From positions 62,001-126,000 of the forward strand of contig NZ_PYGA01000013.1 in the NCBI RefSeq assembly GCF_003014485.1: a stretch of 64,000 nt of DNA. The letters run 5' to 3'. Positions 33,422 to 41,739 of the stretch are shown here, one piece after another (the first letter of the stretch is position 1; every line of letters begins with the position of its first letter). Source of the DNA: Murinocardiopsis flavida. GTDB taxonomy: Bacteria > Actinomycetota > Actinomycetes > Streptosporangiales > Streptosporangiaceae. The position numbers and the translations under genes were made by a program. Below the pieces are notes generated by a model that was not told the origin of the DNA, searched no databases, and saw only the letters and a list, made by a program, of their open reading frames with translations.

Positions 33422-33450
33422 CGCCCCGCGGGCCGCCGGCCCGCGGGGCG
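33422..33450 (-). terminator. Intra-locus hairpin between fucosidase and dehydrogenase genes
   Basis: Perfect 13-bp arms (CGCCCCGCGGGCC and its complement) with loop GCC, 7 bp after the fucosidase stop and 43 bp before the next start. No promoter is visible between it and the dehydrogenase gene, so it probably attenuates transcription or stabilises the upstream mRNA rather than ending the operon completely. Confidence 0.65.
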
Positions 33451-33456
33451 GCCGGG

Positions 33457-34806
33457 TCAGGTGAGCGCGAACCCGACGGCGGCGGGTCCGGCCGGCCCGC
33501 CCTCGGGCAGGTCCACGACGATACGGCCGCCTTCGGAGCGTGCCGCGACCGGTGTGCCGCCGGGGGTGCGCGCCGACGCGGGGTCGAGCGCCCCGGTGTC
33601 GGCGCCGAGGTCGACGGTGCCCCGCCCGTCGGCGAAGGCGGTGGCGCGCTCGCCGCTGCGGGTCCAGCGCACCCACGGCGCGTCGGACGCCGCTGCGGTC
33701 TCGGCGGGCAGCACGGTGCTGTCGAGGACCGCCTCGCCGTTCACCGCCATCCACGCGGCCACCTGCTCCAGCGCGGCCCGCTGCTGCGCCGGCAGCCGCC
33801 CGGCGGCGTCGGGGCCGACGTTGAGGAGCAGGTTCCCGCCGCGGGAGACGACGTCGACGAGGTGCCGGAGCACACCGGGGCCGTCGAGGTAGTGGCGCTC
33901 GTCCTCGACCCGGTTGTAGCCGAAGGAGAGCCCGATGCCGCGGGTGTTCTCCCACATGTCGGTCTTCTCGGCGTCGAGTCCCTGCTGGTACTCGCTGGTG
34001 CGGAAGTCCCAGTGGGTCATGCCCCAGCGGTCGTTGACGACGCCGTCGGGCACGGCGGCGTAGTAGCGCTCGAAGAGCTCCACGAGGCTGCCGGGGCCGG
34101 CCGGCTTGCCGGCGTCGGGCCATTCGATGTCGTTCCACAGGACGTCGGGCCGGTAGCGGTCGATGAGGTCGGCGACGTGCCGGTAGGCGTAGGCGTGGAA
34201 GGCGGCGTCGACCGGCCGCTCCTTCCCGGTGGCGTCCTCCCGCTCGATGGGCGGCAGGTCGGCGAAGTGCCAGTCGAGGCCGCCGGAGTAGTACACGCCG
34301 AACCGCAGCCCGGCGGCGCGGGTCGCCCGCGCGAACTCCCCGATCAGGTCGCGGCGCGGCCCGCGGTGGACGGTGTTGCGCTCGCCCGTTCCCGGGGCGT
34401 CCCACAGCGTGATGCCGTCGTGGTGCTTTGTCGTGGGGATGACGTAGCGGGCGCCGGTGCGGGCGAACAGCGCGACCATTTCGTCGGCGTCGAACTCCTC
34501 GGCGCCCCACTGGTCGAGGAACGCGTCGTAGGGTGCGCCGCCGTACACCTCGTCCTGGTGCGCGCGGGCGGGGCTGCCCTCGATGCGGATGGTGTTGGCG
34601 TACCACTCGGCGTAGGGGTTGTGCCGGAACCAGGTGGTCTTCTCGATGGTGCCGAGTTCCCCGATGGGCTCGGCCCAGGCGGGCACGGAGTACGCGCCCC
34701 AGTGGATGAAGATCCCGAACTTGGCGCTGCGGTACCAGGCGGGGACCTCCCTGGCGAACTTGGCGAACTGGGCGGGGCGCGTCGGGTCGGTCGTGAACAT
34801 GGCCAT
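33457..34806 (-). CDS. Alpha-L-fucosidase, glycoside hydrolase family 29
   Basis: The 449-residue protein has the GH29 catalytic barrel: WYRSAKFGIFIHWGAYSVPAW, ARYVIPTTKHHDGITLWDA, GVYYSGGLDWHF and RPDVLWNDIEWP with Asp226 as the nucleophile. A short beta-sandwich follows (about 350-449). It releases L-fucose from fucosylated glycans with retention. No signal peptide is present, so it acts on imported fucosyl-oligosaccharides, which fits the ABC importer across the promoter. ATG 34806 follows GAGGAAG and gives MAMFTTD. It is the first gene of the leftward fucose operon. Confidence 0.92.
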   Translation of the reverse strand: MAMFTTDPTRPAQFAKFAREVPAWYRSAKFGIFIHWGAYSVPAWAEPIGELGTIEKTTWFRHNPYAEWYANTIRIEGSPARAHQDEVYGGAPYDAFLDQWGAEEFDADEMVALFARTGARYVIPTTKHHDGITLWDAPGTGERNTVHRGPRRDLIGEFARATRAAGLRFGVYYSGGLDWHFADLPPIEREDATGKERPVDAAFHAYAYRHVADLIDRYRPDVLWNDIEWPDAGKPAGPGSLVELFERYYAAVPDGVVNDRWGMTHWDFRTSEYQQGLDAEKTDMWENTRGIGLSFGYNRVEDERHYLDGPGVLRHLVDVVSRGGNLLLNVGPDAAGRLPAQQRAALEQVAAWMAVNGEAVLDSTVLPAETAAASDAPWVRWTRSGERATAFADGRGTVDLGADTGALDPASARTPGGTPVAARSEGGRIVVDLPEGGPAGPAAVGFALT

Positions 34807-34903
34807 CGAGGCTTCCTCGCTGTCGGGGAGTCCGGGTGCGCGGCGGGGCCGCGCCGGTGCGCCGGGATCGCGGTGGGCGCTACGGTGACGCAGGCCACGA
34901 GAA

Positions 34904-34932
34904 AACATACGATGACAACACGGCGCAGTCAA
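34904..34932 (-). promoter_or_regulatory. Leftward fucose promoter with overlapping operator
   Basis: On the minus strand TTGACT (34927-34932) and TATGTT (34904-34909) are spaced 17 bp, a good sigma-A promoter. The operator CATCGTATG (34906-34914) overlaps the -10 box and differs from the palindrome CATCNGATG in one base. Transcription should begin near 34897, about 90 nt before the fucosidase start. Confidence 0.65.
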
Positions 34933-35027
34933 TGGTGGCGTAATGCGGTCGTCACACACGAAGAATCGAATATTCCCAGTTGGACGGCGTTTTCGCATTT
35001 CATGGACGTGAGAATCCGGCGGCATCA

Positions 35028-35082
35028 TTGCCTTTTTCATCGGATGTCTGTTAGGTTTCGCACGCTTAACATCGGATGTCTG
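35028..35082 (+). promoter_or_regulatory. Rightward fucose promoter with two operators
   Basis: TTGCCT (35028-35033) and TAGGTT (35052-35057) are spaced 18 bp. CATCGGATG lies in the spacer (35038-35046) and again just past the expected start of transcription (35070-35078). The 13-mer CATCGGATGTCTG is repeated exactly at 35038 and 35070. Position over and behind the promoter is typical of repression. The 376-bp divergent region around it is otherwise gene-free and AT-rich. Confidence 0.7.
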
Positions 35083-35182
35083 GAGCTTCCATGCAGTTGT
35101 CGCACGTCAGGTCGGGCACCCCGGCCCACCGTCCCCCCGCAACACCCGCTGGGCCCCACCGCAGCCGGAACGGAGCGGCCTG

Positions 35183-36541
35183 ATGCCGCGGGTCACCTCC
35201 TTCACGACGCACGACATCCGCTTCCCCACGTCGCGGCTCCTCGACGGCTCCGACGCGATGAATCCCGACCCCGACTACTCGGCGGCCTACCTCGTCATCG
35301 GCACCGACGAGCCGCACGGCCACACCGGGCACGGGTTCGCGTTCACCATCGGGCGCGGCAACGACGTGCAGGTCGCCGCCATCGCCGCCCTCGAAGGGCA
35401 CATCCTCGGCAGCGACCTCGACACCCTCCTCGACGACATGGGCGCCACCTGGCGCTCCCTCGTCCACGACTCGCAGCTCCGCTGGCTGGGCCCCGAGAAG
35501 GGCGTCATGCACATGGCGGTGTCGGCCGTCGTCAACGCCTTATGGGACCTCAAGGCCAAACGCGCCGGCCTCCCCCTGTGGCGGCTGCTCGCCGCGATGA
35601 GCCCCGAGGAGATCGTCGCCCTGGTCGACTTCCGCTACCTCACCGACGCCCTCACCCCCGAGGAGGCGCTGCACATCCTGCGCGGCGCCGAACCGGGGCG
35701 GCGGGAGCGCACCGAACGACTCGGCGCCGACGGCTACCCCGCCTACACCACCACCCCCGGGTGGCTCGGCTACTCCGACGACAAGCTGGTGCGGCTCTCC
35801 CTCGAAGCCGTCGCCGACGGTTTCACCCTGATCAAGCTGAAGGTCGGCGGCGATCTCGACGACGACATCCGCCGCATGCGGCTGGTCCGCGACGCCGTGG
35901 GGCCCGACGTCCGCATCGCCGTCGACGCCAACCAGCGCTGGGACGTCGACTCCGCCATCCGGTGGATCACCGCGCTCGCGCCGTTCGACCCGTGGTGGGT
36001 CGAGGAGCCGACCAGCCCCGACGACATCCTCGGCCACGCCGCCATCCGGCGCGCGGTCGCCCCGGCCAAGATCGCCACCGGCGAGCACGTGCAGAACCGC
36101 ATCGTGTTCAAGCAGCTGCTCCAGGCCGAGGCGCTCGACGTCGTGCAGATCGACGCGGCCCGTGTCGCCGGCGTCAACGAGAACATCGCGATCCTGCTGC
36201 TCGCCGCGAAGTTCGGCGTCCCCGTCTGCCCGCACGCCGGCGGCGTCGGGCTGTGCGAACTGGTGCAGCACCTGTCCATGTTCGACTTCGTCGCTGTCTC
36301 CGGCCGCATCGGCGACCGCGTCATCGAATACGTCGATCACCTCCACGAGCACTTCCTCGACCCGGTGCGGGTGCGCGGCGCCGCCTACGCCGCACCGAGC
36401 GCACCGGGCTACTCCGCGCAGATGCACGCCGAGACCCTGCGCCGGTTCGCGTTCCCCGGCGGCGCCGAATGGGCGACCGCCCCCGCACCCCCCGCCGCAG
36501 CCCCCCTCCCGGCCCCCACAGCAGAGGAGTCCACCCGATGA
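35183..36541 (+). CDS. L-fuconate dehydratase (enolase superfamily)
   Basis: The 452-residue protein matches L-fuconate dehydratases in length and motifs: [21 protein letters not shown], the base pair Lys218-x-Lys220 in [11 protein letters not shown], metal ligands Asp248 (VDANQRW), Glu274 ([10 protein letters not shown]) and Glu301 (GEHVQNR), and [20 protein letters not shown] with the catalytic His region. The [16 protein letters not shown] element is the mark of this family rather than generic mandelate racemases. It removes water from L-fuconate to give 2-keto-3-deoxy-L-fuconate. The last about 25 residues are Pro/Ala-rich. It overlaps the next gene by ATGA. Confidence 0.92.
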   Translation: MPRVTSFTTHDIRFPTSRLLDGSDAMNPDPDYSAAYLVIGTDEPHGHTGHGFAFTIGRGNDVQVAAIAALEGHILGSDLDTLLDDMGATWRSLVHDSQLRWLGPEKGVMHMAVSAVVNALWDLKAKRAGLPLWRLLAAMSPEEIVALVDFRYLTDALTPEEALHILRGAEPGRRERTERLGADGYPAYTTTPGWLGYSDDKLVRLSLEAVADGFTLIKLKVGGDLDDDIRRMRLVRDAVGPDVRIAVDANQRWDVDSAIRWITALAPFDPWWVEEPTSPDDILGHAAIRRAVAPAKIATGEHVQNRIVFKQLLQAEALDVVQIDAARVAGVNENIAILLLAAKFGVPVCPHAGGVGLCELVQHLSMFDFVAVSGRIGDRVIEYVDHLHEHFLDPVRVRGAAYAAPSAPGYSAQMHAETLRRFAFPGGAEWATAPAPPAAAPLPAPTAEESTR

Positions 36542-37290
36542 GCGAGTTCACCGGGCTCACAGCCCTCGTCACCGGCGGCGGCGCCGGGATCGGCGCGGCA
36601 ACGGCGGCCCTGCTCGCCGAGCGCGGGGCGGGCACGGCGGTGCTCGACCGCGACGTCGCCCACGTGCCCGACACCCACCTCGCGGTCGAGGCCGACCTCA
36701 CCGACGACGCCTCCGTCCGCGCGGCCGTCGACCGCGTCGCGGGCGAACTCGGCGGCCTCGACATCCTGGTCAACAACGCGGGTATCGGCGCGCAGGGGAC
36801 CGTCGCCGACAATGACGACGCCGAATGGCACAGCGTCCTCGACGTCAACGTGGTCGGCCTGGTCCGGGCGAGTCGCGCCGCACTGCCCCACCTCGCGCGC
36901 TCCGACCATGCCGCCATCGTCAACACCTGCTCGATCGCCGCGTGGGCCGGGCTGCCCCGGCGCGCCCTGTACTCCGCGTCCAAAGGGGCCGTGCAGTCGC
37001 TGACCCTGGCCATGGCGGCCGACCACCTCCCCGACGGGATCCGGGTGAACTGCGTGAACCCCGGCACGGCCGACACACCGTGGGTGCAGCGCCTGCTCGA
37101 CAGCGCGGCCGACCCCGAGGCCGAGCGCGCCCGGCTCACCGCCCGCCAGCCCACGGGCCGCCTCGTCACGGCGGCCGAGGTCGCGCACGCCATCTGCCAT
37201 CTCGCCAGCCCGCTGTCGAGCGCCACCACTGGGACGGTCCTGGCCGTCGACGGCGGCATGCACGGTCTGCGCCTGCCGCCCCGCTCCTGA
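36538..37290 (+). CDS. SDR dehydrogenase, probable 2-keto-3-deoxy-L-fuconate dehydrogenase
   Basis: The 250-residue classical SDR has [16 protein letters not shown] (11-26), [10 protein letters not shown] (75-84), Ser132 and the pair Tyr145-x3-Lys149 (YSASK), and ends in a Gly-rich [10 protein letters not shown]. Asp37 (AVLDRD) indicates NAD+ preference. Placed directly after the dehydratase with a 4-bp overlap, it should oxidise 2-keto-3-deoxy-L-fuconate to the 2,4-diketo acid. The hydrolase that would cleave this product to pyruvate and lactate is not in the window. Confidence 0.85.
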   Translation: MSEFTGLTALVTGGGAGIGAATAALLAERGAGTAVLDRDVAHVPDTHLAVEADLTDDASVRAAVDRVAGELGGLDILVNNAGIGAQGTVADNDDAEWHSVLDVNVVGLVRASRAALPHLARSDHAAIVNTCSIAAWAGLPRRALYSASKGAVQSLTLAMAADHLPDGIRVNCVNPGTADTPWVQRLLDSAADPEAERARLTARQPTGRLVTAAEVAHAICHLASPLSSATTGTVLAVDGGMHGLRLPPRS

Positions 37291-37355
37291 CACCCGTCCC
37301 CGACACCCGCCTCTGACCCCCGCCTCTGACCCCAGCCGGACCGAGGAGCAGCACG

Positions 37356-38606
37356 ATGAAGCGCACGGTAGGACGCCGGGCCGCGGCCGCCGCGCTGGGC
37401 CTGTGCCTGGTGGCGGGCTGCGGGGCCGACAGCTCCGTCGGCGGCTCCACCGACGACTCCGGCCGCACCGTCCTCACCTGGATGATGTGGTCCGGCGGCA
37501 CCGCCGAGCGCGACTCCTGGCAGGCCGCCGCCGACGCGGTCACCAAGGCCCACCCCGACATCCGGGTCAAGCTGGAGACCACCTCGTTCGACGACTACTT
37601 CACCAAGATCGGCACCCGCATGGCCGCGGAGTCGTCGCCGTGCATCGTCAGCACCCAGAGCCTGCGGGTCGCGGCGCTCAAGGACGGCATGCGCCCTCTT
37701 GACGACCTCATCGCCGCGCAGGGCGCCGACACCGGCGAGTTCGACACGGCGGCGCTCGAAGGGCTCCAGGTGGACGGCGCGCAGTACGGCCTGCCCTACG
37801 ACAGCGGGCCCATGGTGATGCTGTACAACAAGGAGCGGTTCGCCGAGGCCGGCGTCGCCGAGCCGCGCGAGGGCTGGACGATCGCCGACTTCGAGGTGGC
37901 GGCCGACCGGCTCAGCACCGACGGCGTCCACGGCTTCAGCGCGTTCCCCGGCGACCTGGCCATGTTCTCGATGATCCGCACCCGCGCCGGCGCGCAGCCG
38001 GTCCGCGAGAACGGCGAACTCGGCCTGACCGCTCCCGCCGTCGAACGGGGCATCGACTGGTACACCGGCCTCGTCCACGAGCAGCGGTCCGCGCCGCCGC
38101 TCGCCGGCAACGACTCCACGTTCCCCGTCAACCAGTTCATCGCGGGCAACACCGCCATGGTCGTGGACGGGCCGTGGGACATCCTGCACGTCTCCAGCGA
38201 GTCCGACTTCGACCTCGGCATGGCCCCGCTCCCGGCCGGGCCGGACGGCACGCGGACGCTGTCGGCGGGGTCCGGGTTCGGGATCGCGAAGAGCTGCCCC
38301 GTCCCGGAGAAGGCGTTCGCCGCCATCAAGGTCCTCACGGGGGAGAAGGTCCTCACCACGCTCGCGGCCGAGGGCCGCGCCTACCCCGCGCGCCCGGCCA
38401 CGCAGCAGGCGTGGCTCGACAACGCGCCCGCGGGCGCGGCCGAGGCGCTGGGGACGGCGGCCGAGACCGCCGAGTCCATGCGCACCACACCGGAATGGCC
38501 GCAGATCTCCACCGACCTCGTCCAGTACGGCATCCCGGTGTTCAACGGCGCGACGCCCGCCGAGGCGTTCCTCGCCCAAGTCCAGTCGGAGAACTCCGGC
38601 GGCTGA
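37356..38606 (+). CDS. ABC sugar-binding lipoprotein, fucose locus
   Basis: The 416-residue protein has a clean lipoprotein signal (AALGLCLVAGC, Cys about 22) and the fold of MalE-like binding proteins: TVLTWMMWSGGTAERDSWQA, YGLPYDSGPMVMLYNKERFAEAG, AMVVDGPWDI and a C-terminal helical part. It should capture fucose or fucosyl-oligosaccharides and hand them to the two permeases that follow. GAGGAG precedes the ATG. The intracellular fucosidase favours an oligosaccharide ligand. Confidence 0.88.
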   Translation: MKRTVGRRAAAAALGLCLVAGCGADSSVGGSTDDSGRTVLTWMMWSGGTAERDSWQAAADAVTKAHPDIRVKLETTSFDDYFTKIGTRMAAESSPCIVSTQSLRVAALKDGMRPLDDLIAAQGADTGEFDTAALEGLQVDGAQYGLPYDSGPMVMLYNKERFAEAGVAEPREGWTIADFEVAADRLSTDGVHGFSAFPGDLAMFSMIRTRAGAQPVRENGELGLTAPAVERGIDWYTGLVHEQRSAPPLAGNDSTFPVNQFIAGNTAMVVDGPWDILHVSSESDFDLGMAPLPAGPDGTRTLSAGSGFGIAKSCPVPEKAFAAIKVLTGEKVLTTLAAEGRAYPARPATQQAWLDNAPAGAAEALGTAAETAESMRTTPEWPQISTDLVQYGIPVFNGATPAEAFLAQVQSENSGG

Positions 38607-38746
38607 CCCGCACACCACCGGCCCGCTCCGTCCCGCCCCGCCCCGCTGCCGACCCGTACCTTCCCGCCCCGCCCCGACCGCAGGGGCCCTTCGCGGCCCC
38701 ACCCACCACGCCCGGCCCTCGGGCCCACGCCGACCAGGAGGCTCCG

Positions 38747-39733
38747 GTGTCCGTAGAGAGCGACCGGCCGCTGCGCGATCCCGTACCGGCCCGGCGCCCC
38801 GCAGCGGGCGGCCGCCGCCCCGGGCCCGGCGCGGGCGGCCGCGCGGGTGCGGCGGCCCGCCGGAAGCGGCGCGGGGAGTTCGGTACCGCCGCGCTGTTCG
38901 CGAGCCCGGCGGTCATCGGCCTCACCCTCTTCACGCTGTTCCCCATCGCGATGTCGCTGGTCATCAGCTTCTTCGACTGGCCGGGGTTCGGCGAGCGCTC
39001 CGTCGTCGGCTTCGCGAACTACGCCGACCTCCTCGCCGGCGACCACTTCCACCGGGTCGTGCTGAACACGCTGCTGTTCACGGTCCTGTACCTGCCGCTG
39101 AACATCGTGGTGTCGCTGGGTCTCGCGGTGTGGATCGCGACGATGGGCCGCGGCCGCCAGACCCTGCGGGTGCTCTTCTTCATCCCGGTGATCACCCCGA
39201 TCGTCGCCAACGTCCTCGTGTGGCGGATGATCTACCAGCCCAACGGTGCGATCGACGGGCTGTTCGGGGTGTTCGGCGCCACCGCGCCGAACTTCCTCGG
39301 CGACGAGAACTGGGCGATGCTCGCCCTGGTCGCCATGAGCGTGTGGCAGGGCTTCGGCTACAACATGCTGATCTTCTCGGCCGCGATCGACAACATCCCC
39401 GCCACCCTGAACGAGGCGGCGGGACTGGACGGTGCGGGGCCGTGGGCGCGGTTTCGGCACATCACCGTCCCGATGATCTCGCCCGCCATGTTCTTCGCGT
39501 CGACGATGACGCTCATCACGACGTTCCAGGTGTTCGCGCAGCCCTACCTGCTCACGGGCGGCGGCCCGGGCGTCGCCACCGAGACGCTCGTGCTGTTCAT
39601 CTACCGGCAGGGGTTCTCGTCCTACGCCCTCGGGGCGGCCTCGGCAGCGGGCTGGATCCTGTTCATCCTCATCTTCCTCGTCACCGCGGTGCAGTTCGCC
39701 GTCCAGCGCAAATGGGTGAATTACGATGTCTGA
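38747..39733 (+). CDS. ABC sugar permease (MalF type), fucose locus
   Basis: The 328-residue protein has an Arg/Pro/Gly-rich cytosolic tail (1-45), then six membrane helices and the EAA loop NEAAGLDGAGPWARFRHITVPMI that contacts the ATPase. GTG 38747 follows CAGGAGG and is preferred over the long upstream frame, which is Pro/Arg-rich. The 140-bp gap before it is C-rich and gene-free. It overlaps the next permease gene by 8 bp. No ATPase gene is present, so a shared MsiK-like ATPase probably drives the system. Confidence 0.88.
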   Translation: MSVESDRPLRDPVPARRPAAGGRRPGPGAGGRAGAAARRKRRGEFGTAALFASPAVIGLTLFTLFPIAMSLVISFFDWPGFGERSVVGFANYADLLAGDHFHRVVLNTLLFTVLYLPLNIVVSLGLAVWIATMGRGRQTLRVLFFIPVITPIVANVLVWRMIYQPNGAIDGLFGVFGATAPNFLGDENWAMLALVAMSVWQGFGYNMLIFSAAIDNIPATLNEAAGLDGAGPWARFRHITVPMISPAMFFASTMTLITTFQVFAQPYLLTGGGPGVATETLVLFIYRQGFSSYALGAASAAGWILFILIFLVTAVQFAVQRKWVNYDV

Positions 39734-40613
39734 CCAGCGTGCCGAACTGCCCCGGGCGACCCGCGCGGGGGAGCCGCCCCGCCGCGGCGGCCGGCGGGTC
39801 CGGCACGCCGTGTCGGCCGCGCTGCTGTGGACCGTCGCGCTGATCTTCCTGCTGCCGCTCGTCTATACGGTGGCGACCTCGCTGAAGCCCGCGGGGGAGG
39901 TGTTCGGCAGCCCGCCGACCCTGTGGGGCTCGGAGCTTCGCTGGCGCAACTACGCCGAGGCGATGAACTACCTGCCGTTCGAGCGGTTCATCCTGAACGG
40001 GCTGCTGGTGGCGGGGGTCGGCACCGCCGTGGTCCTGGTGTCGTCGAGCCTGGCCGCCTACGCGTTCGCGCGGCTGCGCTGGCGCGGGCGCGACTCGGTG
40101 TTCCTCACCTTCCTGGTCACGCTGATGATCCCGCAGGAGGTGCTGGTGGTGCCGATGTTCATCCTGATGCTGCAATTCGGCTGGGTCGACAGCTACCAGG
40201 CGCTGATCCTGCCGTGGGCGTTCACCGCGTTCGGCGCGTTCCTGCTGCGCCAGTTCTTCCTGACCGTCCCGCGCGAACTGGACGACGCCGCCACCATCGA
40301 CGGCGCGGGCCGGTTCCGCATCTTCTGGTCGGTCATGCTGCCGCTGGCGCGCCCCTCGATCGCGGTGCTCGCCGTGTTCACGTTCATCACCTACTGGAAC
40401 AGCTTCCTCTGGCCGCTGATCATCACCACCAGCGTGGAGACGAAGGGCACCGTGCCGCTCGGCTTGAGCCTGTTCTTCAGCCAGCAGGGGAGCCAGTGGA
40501 ACCTGGTCATGGCGGCGTCGGTGGTCTCGATGGTGCCGACGGTGGCCCTCGTGCTGCTGCTCCGGCGCCACCTGGTCAGCGGCATCGCAACGGCGGGGCT
40601 CGGCGGGCGCTGA
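39726..40613 (+). CDS. ABC sugar permease (MalG type), fucose locus
   Basis: The 295-residue protein has six membrane helices and the EAA loop ELDDAATIDGAGRFRIFWSVMLPLARP, typical of MalG-like subunits. It pairs with the preceding permease, whose gene it overlaps by 8 bp. It ends the rightward fucose operon 18 bp from the stop of the convergent FadR-type regulator gene. Confidence 0.88.
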   Translation: MSDQRAELPRATRAGEPPRRGGRRVRHAVSAALLWTVALIFLLPLVYTVATSLKPAGEVFGSPPTLWGSELRWRNYAEAMNYLPFERFILNGLLVAGVGTAVVLVSSSLAAYAFARLRWRGRDSVFLTFLVTLMIPQEVLVVPMFILMLQFGWVDSYQALILPWAFTAFGAFLLRQFFLTVPRELDDAATIDGAGRFRIFWSVMLPLARPSIAVLAVFTFITYWNSFLWPLIITTSVETKGTVPLGLSLFFSQQGSQWNLVMAASVVSMVPTVALVLLLRRHLVSGIATAGLGGR

Positions 40614-40631
40614 GCCGCGCGCCCGCCCGGG

Positions 40632-41336
40632 TCAGGGGCCTTCGCCGGGCCGCGGTTCGGCGTCGCGCAGGGACTGGCGCAGCCACTGCTCGACACCCGC
40701 GATGTGCACGGTCGCCCACGCGTGCGCGACCTCGGGCTGGTGCTGGGCGATCGCCTGGCAGATGGCGCGGTGCTCGGCGAGGGTCCGCTCGACCGCGGAC
40801 CCCTGCGTGACCCCGCGCCAGATGCGCGCCCGGTGAGTGCGGCTCGACAAGCTCTCGACCAGGGACGACAGTACGGGGTTGCCGGACCCGTCGACGATGC
40901 GGCGGTGGAACTCCTGGTCGTTGGCGACGAGCTCCTCGACGGAGGGGTCGGGCGGCAGTTCGTCCAGGACCTTGGTGAGTTCGGCGGCCTGCGCGTCGGT
41001 CATGCGGGTCGCCGCCATGGCGGTCGCCGCGGGTTCGAGGATGCGCCGGACCTCGAGGAACTGGAGGACGGAGTCGTCGTTGTGGAAGTCCACGACGAAC
41101 GCCATGGCGTCGACCAGCAGCCCCGGGTCGAGGCTCGTCACGTAGGTGCCGTCGCCTTGGCGGACGTCGAGCACGTTGATCAGGCTGAGCGCCTTGACGG
41201 CCTCGCGCAGGGAGTTGCGCGACAGGTTCAGCATGGCGGCGAGCTCGGGCTCGCGCGGCAACCGGTCGCCGGGCCGCAGCTGCCCGGTGTTGATCATCTG
41301 CTTGAGTTTCTGGATGGCTTCGTCGGTGACGGCCAC
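40632..41336 (-). CDS. FadR-subfamily GntR regulator, probable fucose repressor
   Basis: The 234-residue protein has an N-terminal winged helix (LRPGDRLPREPELAAMLNLS, RNSLREAVKALSLINVLDVR, QGDGTYVT) and an all-helical FCD ligand domain (about 80-225) with the metal-binding Asp and His pattern (NDQEFHRRIVDGSGN, EHRAICQAI). GTG 41336 follows GAAGGAG. The same CATCGGATG palindrome lies before this gene and at both fucose promoters, so it probably represses the locus and itself, with a pathway acid such as L-fuconate as inducer; the inducer is an inference. Confidence 0.82.
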   Translation of the reverse strand: MAVTDEAIQKLKQMINTGQLRPGDRLPREPELAAMLNLSRNSLREAVKALSLINVLDVRQGDGTYVTSLDPGLLVDAMAFVVDFHNDDSVLQFLEVRRILEPAATAMAATRMTDAQAAELTKVLDELPPDPSVEELVANDQEFHRRIVDGSGNPVLSSLVESLSSRTHRARIWRGVTQGSAVERTLAEHRAICQAIAQHQPEVAHAWATVHIAGVEQWLRQSLRDAEPRPGEGP

Positions 41337-41402
41337 GGGTCTCCTTCGTCGTTCACCGCACCTGGCCGTGCGATCCGTTCACCCGCCAAATCTAGCAGTA
41401 GC

Positions 41403-41411
41403 CATCGGATG
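41403..41411. promoter_or_regulatory. Operator CATCGGATG before the FadR-type regulator
   Basis: This is the fourth copy of the CATCNGATG palindrome, 67 bp before the regulator start. A possible minus-strand -10 (TAGATT) lies 10-15 bp downstream of it. The following part of the 403-bp divergent spacer has two more inverted repeats (CGGAT-GT-ATCCG overlapping the site at 41406, and CCGGAAA/TTTCCGG at 41439-41460) and otherwise nothing recognisable. Confidence 0.65.
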
Positions 41412-41739
41412 TATCCGGCCGGAAGGTGGCGGATACCGCCGGAAAGTGCGGCATTTCCGGCTCGTAGGTCCGAGGTGTCCGCGGGAAACGGGCGCCTGGG
41501 CGCCCGTTCGACGCCTTCGGGACGCCGTCCTGCGCGGGTCCGGTGTCGAAACGCTCGGTAGAGCGGCAATATGCTGAGTGTTAAGAGCCGATTGTCGCTG
41601 TTTTGCGGCAAACCGCCGGTGCATCGGCTCCGAATCCCCTCGCAGCAGCAGCCTCGCCCGACGCCGTGCTCCCCCGCGTCACCGACGGCGAAGGCGCGCA
41701 CGGTGCCGACCGCACCGGACCACCGGAAGAGGTACACCG

